The notes under the pieces were generated by a model, which had not been told where the DNA came from, did not search any database, and saw only the letters and a list, made by a program, of their open reading frames with translations. A stretch of DNA of 64,000 nt from Rhodovastum atsumiense (lineage in GTDB: Bacteria; Pseudomonadota; Alphaproteobacteria; Acetobacterales; Acetobacteraceae), in the NCBI RefSeq assembly GCF_937425535.1, contig NZ_OW485601.1, positions 3,021,501-3,085,500 of the forward strand, read 5' to 3'. The position numbers were made by a program, and so were the translations under genes. Of this stretch, positions 26,198 to 33,526 are shown in pieces (the first letter of the stretch is position 1; the number at the start of each line of letters is the position of its first letter).

Positions 26198-26605
26198 ATG
26201 CGCGTGTTGCCGCCCTTGCCGCTTTCCGCCCTGCCCCTGCTGGCCCTGGCCCCGCTGGTCCTGGTCGGTTGCGGCGTTCCCTGGACCGAGCCCGCCGGGG
26301 CCTTCGTCGCCGCCGATGCGGCGACTATCCCGGTGCTGGGGCGGTCGATCGGCGACACCGTGGTGTCCGGCGTCAGTGGCCGGGACTGCTCGGTGGTGCG
26401 GCTGGACCAGGGGTTGAGCTATTGCCGCCCGCCCGAGCCGCCGCCGGATGTCCCGACCTTCTGCACCCGCAGCCTCGGCGTGGTGGATTGCTGGCGGAAC
26501 CCGGAGGCGTTCGGCGGCCCGCCGCTGCGTGGGGTCGCCGACGGTCCGACCCGGCTCACGCCGGAGCAAGAAGCCCACCGCACACGGCGCTGGCCGGGGA
26601 TCTGA
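26198..26605 (+). CDS. Putative lipoprotein with conserved cysteines
   Basis: A 135-residue exported protein. The hydrophobic N-terminus (LSALPLLALAPLVLVGCG) ends in lipobox LVGC near residue 25. The mature part has two cysteine pairs, DCSVVRLDQGLSYCRPPEPP and FCTRSLGVVDCWRNPEAFGG, which suggest disulfides in the periplasm. The NPEAFGGPP segment is probably a conserved terminal motif. I cannot assign a function. The ATG at 26198 has AGGA nine bases upstream; a GTG at 26183 is a weaker alternative. Its stop (26603-26605) directly abuts the stop of the convergent dihydroorotase. Confidence 0.6.
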   Translation: MRVLPPLPLSALPLLALAPLVLVGCGVPWTEPAGAFVAADAATIPVLGRSIGDTVVSGVSGRDCSVVRLDQGLSYCRPPEPPPDVPTFCTRSLGVVDCWRNPEAFGGPPLRGVADGPTRLTPEQEAHRTRRWPGI

Positions 26606-27940
26606 TTATCCGGCGAATCTCACCAGCCGGCCGCGCGGGGCGCCGAGCACCTCGTCCTCGCGCATCACCGGCATGCCGCGGATGATGGTGGCGACCGGCC
26701 AGCCCGTCACCTGCATGCCCGCGAAGGGTGTCCAGCCGCAGGGGCTGGCGATCCAGCTTTCCTCGATCCGCCGGGTCCGGCGCATGTCCACCAGGGTGAA
26801 ATCGGCGTCGTAGCCGGCGGCCAGACGCCCCTTGCCGACGATGCCGTACACGCGTGCCGGCCCCGCGCACATCAGGTCCACCAGCCGCGGCAGCGACAGC
26901 CGCCCGGCATTGACGTGGTCCAGCATCACCGGCACCAGGGTCTGCACCCCGGTCAGGCCGGAATGGCATTCCGGCCAGGGCCGTTCCTTCGCCGCGCGCG
27001 GGTGCGGGGCGTGGTCGGAGCCGATGCAATCCACCGTGCCGTCGCGCAAGGCCGCCCAGGCGGCGGCGCGGTGGCGCTCGCCGCGGATCGGCGGGTTCAT
27101 CACGCCATAGCCGCCGAGCCGCTCGTAGCAATCCGGGGCCACCTGCGTCAGGTGGTTCACCAGCACCTCGCAGGTGGCGACGTCACGGAAATCCTTGAGG
27201 TATTCCAGTTCCTGCGCGGTGGAGACGTGCAGGATATGCGCCGCCCGCCCGGTGCGCCGGGCCAGTGCCATCAGCCGCCGCGTGCCCAGGAAGGCGCATT
27301 CCTCGTCGCGCCATTCCATGTGAAAGGCATAGGGATCGCCGGATTTGAACTGCGGCTTGCGGGTCTGCAGCCGGGCCTCGTCCTCGCTGTGATAGGCGAT
27401 GCGGCGGCGGCCGCTGCGCATGACCCGCTCGATGCCGGCGTCGTCGTCGACCAGCAGGTCGCCGGTGGAGGATCCGGCGAACACCTTCACCGCGCAGACG
27501 CCGCGACCGGTTTCCAGCTCGGCCAGGGCGGGGACGTTCGTCTTGGTGGCGCCGACATAGAAGCCGATGTCGCACCAGGCGACGCGCTCGGCGTAATCCT
27601 GCTTGACCGCGAGCGTGGTGGCGTCGACCAGCGCCGGCCTGGTGTTCGGCATGTCGAACACCGCCACCACCCCGCCAAGCACCGCGGCCTTCGTGCCGGT
27701 GGGCATGCTCTCGACGGCGGCGTTGGCCGCGTCGCCGGCGTCGCGCAGATGCACATGCGGGTCGATCAGCCCCGGCAGCACGTGCAGCCCGGTGGCGTCG
27801 ATGGTCTCGGCGGCGGTGGCGTCCGTGCCGATGCCCAGGCCGGCGATGCGCCCGTCGCGGACGCCGACATCGGTCTGTTCCATGCCCCAGGGCAGCACGC
27901 AGGTGCCGCCGCGGATGATCAGGTCGTAATGCGCGGACAT
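26606..27940 (-). CDS. pyrC: Dihydroorotase (type I, amidohydrolase)
   Basis: A 444-residue metal hydrolase that interconverts carbamoyl aspartate and dihydroorotate in pyrimidine synthesis. The metal-binding H-x-H is in PGLIDPHVHLRD (about residues 54-65). The candidate carbamylated lysine is in CAVKVFAGSSTG, later metal histidines are in YHSEDE and ILHVSTAQE, and the catalytic Asp is in CIGSDHAPH. The C-terminal LAAGYDADFTLVD is typical of amidohydrolases. A related cyclic amidohydrolase (hydantoinase/allantoinase-like) is possible, since no pyrB is next to it. The gene abuts a convergent lipoprotein gene with no spacer. Confidence 0.87.
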   Translation of the reverse strand: MSAHYDLIIRGGTCVLPWGMEQTDVGVRDGRIAGLGIGTDATAAETIDATGLHVLPGLIDPHVHLRDAGDAANAAVESMPTGTKAAVLGGVVAVFDMPNTRPALVDATTLAVKQDYAERVAWCDIGFYVGATKTNVPALAELETGRGVCAVKVFAGSSTGDLLVDDDAGIERVMRSGRRRIAYHSEDEARLQTRKPQFKSGDPYAFHMEWRDEECAFLGTRRLMALARRTGRAAHILHVSTAQELEYLKDFRDVATCEVLVNHLTQVAPDCYERLGGYGVMNPPIRGERHRAAAWAALRDGTVDCIGSDHAPHPRAAKERPWPECHSGLTGVQTLVPVMLDHVNAGRLSLPRLVDLMCAGPARVYGIVGKGRLAAGYDADFTLVDMRRTRRIEESWIASPCGWTPFAGMQVTGWPVATIIRGMPVMREDEVLGAPRGRLVRFAG

Positions 27941-27969
27941 GGGGGCGGGGGCTCCTGCTGACGGTTCGG

Positions 27970-28236
27970 TTAATAGTGGTACCGGCACTGGACGATTTCG
28001 ATGCGCTGTTCGGCGCCGGCCCCGGCAACGCGGTAGACGAGCCGATGCTCGCCGGTGATGCGGCGGGACCACCACCCCGATAGCGCGGCTTTCAGCGGTT
28101 CCGGTTTGCCGAGGCCGGTGAAAGGCCGCCGCCTTGTGTCCTCGATAAGGGCGTTGATCTTGTCGAGCACGGTCCGGTCGTGCTGGCACCAGTGCTGGTA
28201 ATCCTCCCAGCCTTCCTCACTGAAATGGACCTTCAA
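27970..28236 (-). CDS. yoeB: Toxin YoeB (RelE family mRNA interferase)
   Basis: An 88-residue ribosome-dependent mRNA endonuclease. Catalytic residues of the family align at their usual places: Glu46 in KPEPLK, Arg65 in GEHRLVYRV, and the terminal CRYHY with His87 and Tyr88. W55-W56-S-R-R-I is the conserved core. The start is a TTG at 28236 overlapping the antitoxin stop (TTGA), so toxin translation depends on the antitoxin's; no ATG or GTG fits. All active residues are intact, so the toxin should be functional. Confidence 0.9.
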   Translation of the reverse strand: MKVHFSEEGWEDYQHWCQHDRTVLDKINALIEDTRRRPFTGLGKPEPLKAALSGWWSRRITGEHRLVYRVAGAGAEQRIEIVQCRYHY

Positions 28237-28505
28237 TCCCGTGGTCCGGTGGCGGGGATGATGTCCCGCTCCCGGGCGCCCCCGGCCTCGACGGAAGCGA
28301 TGGACCGCAGCAGCCGCTGGGCATTGGCGGGGCTGCGGAGCAGGTGGACCGTCTCCATCCACCCCTCGAACTCTTCTTCCGACAGCAGCACCACGTTGCC
28401 CTTGCCGCCCTGCCGGGTGATCGTGATGGGCACGCGGCTTTCGATTGCCTCGTCCATGTAGCGGGACAGGTTCTGCCTCAGCTCGGTATAGGGCACATGG
28501 GGCAT
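28233..28505 (-). CDS. yefM: Antitoxin YefM/Phd family
   Basis: A 90-residue antitoxin. The N-terminal Phd/YefM DNA-binding domain (YTELRQNLSRYMDEAIE, then VPITITRQGGKGNVVLLSEEEFEGWMET) is complete. The C-terminal tail (LLRSIASVEAGG) is the toxin-wrapping segment. It autorepresses its operon, probably through the palindrome at 28516-28543. GAGGAG lies 8 bases before the ATG, and part of it falls within the operator. Confidence 0.92.
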   Translation of the reverse strand: MPHVPYTELRQNLSRYMDEAIESRVPITITRQGGKGNVVLLSEEEFEGWMETVHLLRSPANAQRLLRSIASVEAGGARERDIIPATGPRD

Positions 28506-28515
28506 CTGCGTGTCT

Positions 28516-28557
28516 CCTCACGTACAGAAATCTGTACGTGAGGTCGGGCCATGTCAA
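28516..28557 (-). promoter_or_regulatory. Promoter and operator of yefM-yoeB
   Basis: On the minus strand a perfect -35 TTGACA (28557-28552) is followed after 17 bases by CAGATT (28534-28529) as the -10. A perfect inverted repeat covers the -10: arms 28516-28527 (CCTCACGTACAG) and 28532-28543 (CTGTACGTGAGG) with a 4-base centre. The half-site TGTAC resembles the TGTACA core described for YefM operators, so autorepression is likely. Confidence 0.75.
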
Positions 28558-28567
28558 CCAGCTTCAC

Positions 28568-30334
28568 TCAGCGGGAGGCGGCCAGCGTCTCGAACACGTC
28601 GCCGCCGGGCGACAGCCCCATGATGTGGGTGTGGTGCCACAGCGCGTAGAACAGCAGGTGCCAGGCCCCGACCGATTCGCGCTTGCCGGCGGCGCTGCGG
28701 AACAGGGCGCAGACCCGCGACGGCTCGGCGATCTCCGCCACGCCCGGCTGCGCCGCCACCAGCGGCCCGAGCCGGTCGCCGCGCGCCGCCATCCAGGCGC
28801 CGATCGGCACGGTGAAGCCCTGCTTGCGCGCGAAGGGCCGGGCCGCCGGGCAGTGCCGGGCCAGCCATTGCCGCAGCAACCACTTGCCCAGGCCCTGCCG
28901 GACTTTCAACTCGTCGGGCAGGCGGAACGCCGCCGCCGCCACGCCGGGATCGAGGAAGGGGGTGCGCCCCTCCACCGCATGCGCCATCAGGCAGCGGTCG
29001 AGCTTGAGCAGCAGGTCGTGCGGCAGCCAGTCGGCGATGTCGGTCGCCTGCGCCGCCGCGATGCGGGTGCGCCCGCCCGCCGCGGCCCCGGCTTCCGCCG
29101 CGGCGATGCCGTCGCGCCAGGCGGCGGGGCGGGTGCGCAGCACGTCCAGCCGGTCGAAGGTGCCGCGCGCGCGCATCACCCGCCCGCCGCGCCACCACGG
29201 CCGGGCGACGCTGCGATAGCGGCCATAGCCGGCGAAGATCTCGTCGCCGCCCTCGCCGGAGAGCACCACCTTGACGTCCTGCCGGGCCCGCCGCGCCAGG
29301 AACCAGGTAGGAATGATGGCGTAGTCGGCCGCCGGATCGTCCATGCAGGCAACGATCTCCGGCAGGTGGCGCCAGACTTCGGCCTCGCTCACCTCGATGC
29401 TCTCGTGGCGGGCGCCGAGCGCCTTCGCCACCTCGGCCGCCGGCGCGCGCTCGTCGGCGGCGCCGGGCACGTCGAAGCCGGCGGTGTAGGCCAGCACCGG
29501 CTGGTCGTTCAGCCGCGCCATCATGGTCAGGATGGCAGTGCTGTCGATGCCGCCGGAGAGGAACATGCCGTACGGCACGTCGCTGCGCTGGTGCAGGTCG
29601 ACGCTTTCCTCCAGCGCCCGGTCGAGTCGCCGCAGCGCGGTGTCCTCGTCGATCTCCTCCGGCCCGCCTTCGGGCAAGGCCGCGATGCGCCGGCGCTCCA
29701 GCACGTGGCCATCGGCGCAGACCAGGGTTTCGCCGGGCAGCAAGCGGCGGATGCCCTCGAAGATCGTTTCGGATCCGGTGGTGAACTGCATCTGCAGCAG
29801 CTCGTCGCGTGCCGCCGGGCGCAGCCGCCGCGCCACCAGCCCCGCCTCCAGCAGGGCCCGCGGTTCGGAGGCGAAGGCCAGTCCGGCCGGTGTCTCGGCG
29901 GTATAGAGCGACTTGATGCCGAACGGGTCGCGCGACAGGCAGACCGTGCGCGCGGCGCGGTCGTGGATGGCGATCGCGTACATGCCGCGCAGGTGCCGGG
30001 CGAAGTCGGCGCCTTCGCGCAGGAACAGGTGCAGCGGCGGTTCGTTGTCGCTGTGGGTGGCGAAGCGCGTGTCCGGCAGCTCCGCCCGCAATTCCCGGTA
30101 ATTATAGACCTCGCCGTTGCCGACCAGCGCCGCCGAGCCGGCGAACAGCGGCTGGTCGCCGCCGGCGAGGTCGATGATGGCCAGCCGCGTGTGCACCAGC
30201 GCGACCCGCCCGACCACGGCATGCCCCGATCCGTCGGGGCCACGATGCGCGAGCGCGCGGGCCAGCGTTTCCAGCACACCGGTCTGCGGTGCCGCCGCGT
30301 CAGGAAGGGCGAGGATGCCGGCGATGCCGCACAT
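28568..30334 (-). CDS. asnB: Asparagine synthetase (glutamine-hydrolysing)
   Basis: A 588-residue class II amidotransferase. Cys2 in the N-terminal MCGIAGILALP is the glutaminase nucleophile, with RLAIIDL, GNGEVYNY and the later SDNEPPLHLF loop shaping that site. The synthetase domain has the PP-loop MFLSGGIDSTAILTMM (about residues 259-274) and LSGEGGDEIFAGYGRY. Length fits. It makes asparagine from aspartate, ATP and glutamine; close paralogues act in polysaccharide or peptide pathways, but no such genes are nearby. The ATG at 30334 fixes Cys2; longer upstream frames are not real. It is divergent from ygfZ, 102 bp apart. Confidence 0.9.
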   Translation of the reverse strand: MCGIAGILALPDAAAPQTGVLETLARALAHRGPDGSGHAVVGRVALVHTRLAIIDLAGGDQPLFAGSAALVGNGEVYNYRELRAELPDTRFATHSDNEPPLHLFLREGADFARHLRGMYAIAIHDRAARTVCLSRDPFGIKSLYTAETPAGLAFASEPRALLEAGLVARRLRPAARDELLQMQFTTGSETIFEGIRRLLPGETLVCADGHVLERRRIAALPEGGPEEIDEDTALRRLDRALEESVDLHQRSDVPYGMFLSGGIDSTAILTMMARLNDQPVLAYTAGFDVPGAADERAPAAEVAKALGARHESIEVSEAEVWRHLPEIVACMDDPAADYAIIPTWFLARRARQDVKVVLSGEGGDEIFAGYGRYRSVARPWWRGGRVMRARGTFDRLDVLRTRPAAWRDGIAAAEAGAAAGGRTRIAAAQATDIADWLPHDLLLKLDRCLMAHAVEGRTPFLDPGVAAAAFRLPDELKVRQGLGKWLLRQWLARHCPAARPFARKQGFTVPIGAWMAARGDRLGPLVAAQPGVAEIAEPSRVCALFRSAAGKRESVGAWHLLFYALWHHTHIMGLSPGGDVFETLAASR

Positions 30335-30436
30335 CAGGGGCGAATCCGGGCAGTGACAGGGGCCATGGCCCGAGCTGGATAGCACCCGCAAACCATTCTG
30401 TCTTGCCACGCTCCCGCCGCTTCCCATGTCCCTGCC

Positions 30437-31255
30437 ATGACCCGTCTCGCGCATCTGTCCTCTCGCGGCGTGGTGGAAGTCGGCGGCGAGGACCGCGTGA
30501 CCTTCCTCCAGGGCCTGGTTTCCAACGACGTGGCCCAGGCCGCGCCCGGCCGGGCGGTGTGGGCCGCCCTGCTGACGCCGCAAGGTAAGTGGCTTGCGGA
30601 TTTCTTCATCCTCGACGACGGCACGCGGCTGCTGCTCGACTGCGTGCGCGCCCAGGTGCCGATGCTGCTGGCGCGACTGGCGCGCTTTCGGCTGCGCGCG
30701 CGGGTCGGCCTGCGCGATGCCTCGGAGGACCTGGCGGTGCACGTGGCCTGGGAGGGCAGGCCGTCGCTGCCGTCCGATGCGCTGATCGCCCCGGATCCCC
30801 GTCTGCCGGAGGCGGGCTGGCGCGTGCTGGCCCCCGCCCCGCTGCCGGGCGATGCCGGCGCGGCGGCGTGGGATGCGCACCGGCTTGCCCTGGGACTGCC
30901 CGAGGCCGACGACCTGGAAGCGGAGAAGACGGTATTGCTGGAGGCCGGCTTCGACGAACTGCAGGGCGTGTCCTGGAGCAAGGGCTGCTACATGGGCCAG
31001 GAGCTGACCGCGCGCACGAAATACCGCGGCCTGGTCAAGCGCCGGCTGGTGCCGGTGGCGGTGGAGGGCGCGCTGCCCGAGCCCGGCACGCCGGTGCTGC
31101 GGGACGGGGCGGAGGTCGGCGTCATGCGCAGTGGCCAGGGAATGGCCGGGCTGGCGCTGCTGCGGCTGGAGGCGCTCGGCGCTGGCTCCCTGACCTGTGG
31201 CCCGGCCCGGCTGACGCCGCGCCCGCCTGCCTGGATGACCCTGCCGGCCGCCTGA
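30437..31255 (+). CDS. ygfZ: Folate-binding YgfZ family protein, Fe-S cluster assembly factor
   Basis: A 272-residue GcvT-like protein that uses tetrahydrofolate to help assemble or repair certain [4Fe-4S] enzymes. The hallmark KGCYMGQE (within WSKGCYMGQELTART) is intact with its cysteine. The N-terminal GEDRVTFLQGLVSNDV and the TPQGK segment also fit. Somewhat shorter than the E. coli protein. It has its own upstream region facing asnB and ends at a strong hairpin. Confidence 0.92.
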   Translation: MTRLAHLSSRGVVEVGGEDRVTFLQGLVSNDVAQAAPGRAVWAALLTPQGKWLADFFILDDGTRLLLDCVRAQVPMLLARLARFRLRARVGLRDASEDLAVHVAWEGRPSLPSDALIAPDPRLPEAGWRVLAPAPLPGDAGAAAWDAHRLALGLPEADDLEAEKTVLLEAGFDELQGVSWSKGCYMGQELTARTKYRGLVKRRLVPVAVEGALPEPGTPVLRDGAEVGVMRSGQGMAGLALLRLEALGAGSLTCGPARLTPRPPAWMTLPAA

Positions 31256-31262
31256 AACGCCA

Positions 31263-31288
31263 CCGGCCCGGGGAGGGCCCCGGGCCGG
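31263..31288. terminator. Strong hairpin between ygfZ and the DUF2076 gene
   Basis: A perfect 11-bp stem: CCGGCCCGGGG (31263-31273) pairs with CCCCGGGCCGG (31278-31288) around AGGG, starting 8 bases after the ygfZ stop. The two genes converge here and could share it. No T-run. Confidence 0.6.
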
Positions 31289-31315
31289 CGTGTCAGTTCG
31301 TCAGGATGACGGGGA

Positions 31316-32194
31316 TCAGGTCCACTCGTCGTCGCTGCCGGCGCCGTCCGACCAGCCGGAGTCATCGGCGCTGGCCTGGTCCCAGCTCTGGTCGGCGACC
31401 GGCTGGTCCCAGCCGGCCTGCTGGCCGCCGCTCGACCAGCCGGAGTTGTCGGCCACGCTCTTTTCCGCCCCGCCCGCGTCATACGGGTCGGTCGCCGGGG
31501 TGGCGGCGGTGGGGGTGCTCCAGGGGCTCGCGCCTTCCGCCGGCAGGAAGCCGCTGGCGGCCGAGGACGCGGCATGGGTCGCGGCACCGCTGCCGCCCGA
31601 GAACAGGTTCATCAGCGCATGGCCCGCGACCATGCCGCCGGCCACGCCCGCCGCGGTGGTCAGGGCGCTGCCGAGGAAGCCCGAGCCGCGCTGCTGGAAC
31701 ATGCCGGGATTATAGCCCGGCGGGTACTGCGGCTGCGGGGGCGGGGGCGCGTACTGCTGCTGATAGGGCTGCTGCGGTCCCTGAGGCCCCTGCGGCGGCG
31801 CCGAGCGGCCCCCGCCGAACAGGCCCGAGAAGAAGCCACGGGATTCCTGCGGCTGCTGGGGCTGGCCCCAGGGCGAGGCGGCCGGCTGCTGCTGCTGCTG
31901 GGCCTGCTGCGCCTGCTGGCGCGCCTGTTGCAGTTCCCATTCCAGGCGCTGGATGCGGTTCGAGGCCTCGACCAGGGCGTGTTCCTGCACGAAGGCCATC
32001 TGGGTGATGCGATAGCGGGCTTCGGGGCTGCGCTGGAACAGATCGGCGATCAGGGCGTCGGCCTCGCGGTCGACGGGGGGCAGCGGCGGGGTCGCCTGCT
32101 GTCCGCCGGCCCCGGCCGCGAACCCGCCGCCGGGCTGGGCGCCGCCGACCCGCTGGATGAAGCGGGTGATGAGGTCGCGTTCCTCGTTCGTCAT
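31316..32194 (-). CDS. DUF2076 family protein
   Basis: A 292-residue protein of the DUF2076 family, whose N-terminal signature here is MTNEERDLITRFIQRVGG followed by ADALIADLFQRSPEARYRIT and a coiled-coil segment rich in glutamine (about residues 80-105). A Pro/Gln/Tyr-rich low-complexity stretch precedes a single hydrophobic helix (GFLGSALTTAAGVAGGMVAGHAL), and an acidic Ser/Trp/Asp tail closes the protein with SGWSDGAGSDDEWT. Function is unknown. GGAGAGAC precedes the ATG. It is divergent from glyQ. Confidence 0.85.
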   Translation of the reverse strand: MTNEERDLITRFIQRVGGAQPGGGFAAGAGGQQATPPLPPVDREADALIADLFQRSPEARYRITQMAFVQEHALVEASNRIQRLEWELQQARQQAQQAQQQQQPAASPWGQPQQPQESRGFFSGLFGGGRSAPPQGPQGPQQPYQQQYAPPPPQPQYPPGYNPGMFQQRGSGFLGSALTTAAGVAGGMVAGHALMNLFSGGSGAATHAASSAASGFLPAEGASPWSTPTAATPATDPYDAGGAEKSVADNSGWSSGGQQAGWDQPVADQSWDQASADDSGWSDGAGSDDEWT

Positions 32195-32583
32195 TGGGTC
32201 TCTCCGAGACTCCTGGCTGTGTCCGGCTTCGGGATGAAGCTGTTTTCGTCCGGTCCGATGTGGGGCGTGGCCATTGCGCGTTCAAGTTAAACCCGCGACA
32301 GACGAGGGCGGGATTTCGTTGATTGCCGGGAAAATATCTGCCCTGTAACTCGTTGTCACTGGTCGCAACTTGCCGTAACCGACGCCCGTCTCGCATACTG
32401 GTCGGACGACGTCCCGCGGCGGTCCGTGCCGGCGCCGGGGCATCGTGGGTCAACGTCGCCGGCCCGGGCCGGGTTCGTCCCGTCCCGTCCGTGGCATGGC
32501 CGATGCGTTCGGGTATTCTTGTTACGATCGATCCCGGCCCCTATGGTGCCCCCCCTCACACGACCGCGTCAGCCGGCATACGG
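32195..32583. other. 389-bp divergent intergenic region, DUF2076 gene / glyQ
   Basis: No convincing gene lies here. The plus strand is open in the glyQ frame from 32323, but this upstream sequence does not resemble GlyQ. It contains an AT-richer patch (32320-32350) and the glyQ promoter at 32519-32547. A promoter for the minus-strand gene should lie near 32220-32310, but I found no clear -35/-10 pair. Confidence 0.5.
32519..32547 (+). promoter_or_regulatory. Probable sigma-70 promoter of glyQ-glyS
   Basis: TTGTTA (32519-32524) and TATGGT (32542-32547) are separated by exactly 17 bases. Transcription would begin near 32554, 30 bases before the glyQ ATG. Confidence 0.5.
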
Positions 32584-33471
32584 ATGGAAACCAACACACA
32601 CGCCCAGCCAGGTTCGGCCCCGCCGAGCTTCCAGGATCTGATTCTGCGACTGCACGCCTACTGGGCGCGACAGGGTTGCGTCATCCTGCAGCCCTACGAC
32701 GTTGAAATGGGGGCCGGCACCTTTCACCCGGCGACCACGTTGCGCGCACTGGGCAAGCGCCCCTGGGCGGCCGCCTATGTGCAGCCCAGCCGTCGCCCTT
32801 CGGATGGTCGTTACGGTGAAAACCCGAATCGCCTGCAGCACTACTATCAATATCAGGTGATCATCAAGCCAAGCCCGGCAGATGCCCAGCAATTGCTGCT
32901 GGATAGCTACCGGGAAATCGGGCTCGATCCGCTGCGCCACGACTTCCGCTTTGTGGAGGATGACTGGGAAAGCCCGACGCTCGGGGCGTGGGGCCTGGGA
33001 TGGGAAGTCTGGTGCGACGGCATGGAGGTCGGCCAGTTCACTTATTTCCAGCAGGTTGGCGGCATCCCGACCGACCTGCCGAGCTTCGAGATGACCTACG
33101 GGCTCGAACGCCTGGCCATGTACGTGCAGGACGTCGAGAACGTCTATGACCTCGACTTCAACGGCCGCGGCGTCAAATACGGCGACGTGTTCCTGCGGGC
33201 CGAGCGCGAATACAGCGCCCATAACTTCGAGTATGCGGATACGGCGATGCTGGCCCGGCATTTCGAGGATGCCGAGCGCGAATGCGCCGCCCTGCTGGCC
33301 CGGAAGGTGGCGCTGCCCGCCTATGACCAGTGCATCAAGGCGAGCCACCTGTTCAACCTGCTCGATGCCCGTGGCGTGATCAGCGTGGCCGAACGCGCCA
33401 GCTACATCGGCCGGGTGCGCGCCCTCGCCAAGGGCTGCTGCGAGACCTGGCTTGCCGGAGAGACGGCGTGA
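32584..33471 (+). CDS. glyQ: Glycyl-tRNA synthetase alpha subunit
   Basis: A 295-residue class II catalytic subunit of the alpha2beta2 bacterial glycyl-tRNA synthetase; it activates glycine. Family landmarks are [20 protein letters not shown] at the N-terminus, [34 protein letters not shown] (motif 2 region) and [14 protein letters not shown] (motif 3). Length is standard. The ATG at 32584 begins family sequence. glyS follows after 55 bp. Confidence 0.97.
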   Translation: METNTHAQPGSAPPSFQDLILRLHAYWARQGCVILQPYDVEMGAGTFHPATTLRALGKRPWAAAYVQPSRRPSDGRYGENPNRLQHYYQYQVIIKPSPADAQQLLLDSYREIGLDPLRHDFRFVEDDWESPTLGAWGLGWEVWCDGMEVGQFTYFQQVGGIPTDLPSFEMTYGLERLAMYVQDVENVYDLDFNGRGVKYGDVFLRAEREYSAHNFEYADTAMLARHFEDAERECAALLARKVALPAYDQCIKASHLFNLLDARGVISVAERASYIGRVRALAKGCCETWLAGETA

Positions 33472-33526
33472 CCGCGCCCAGGCATCCCGCCCAGATAACC
33501 GTCGAGCCGGCACGCAAGGATCAGTA

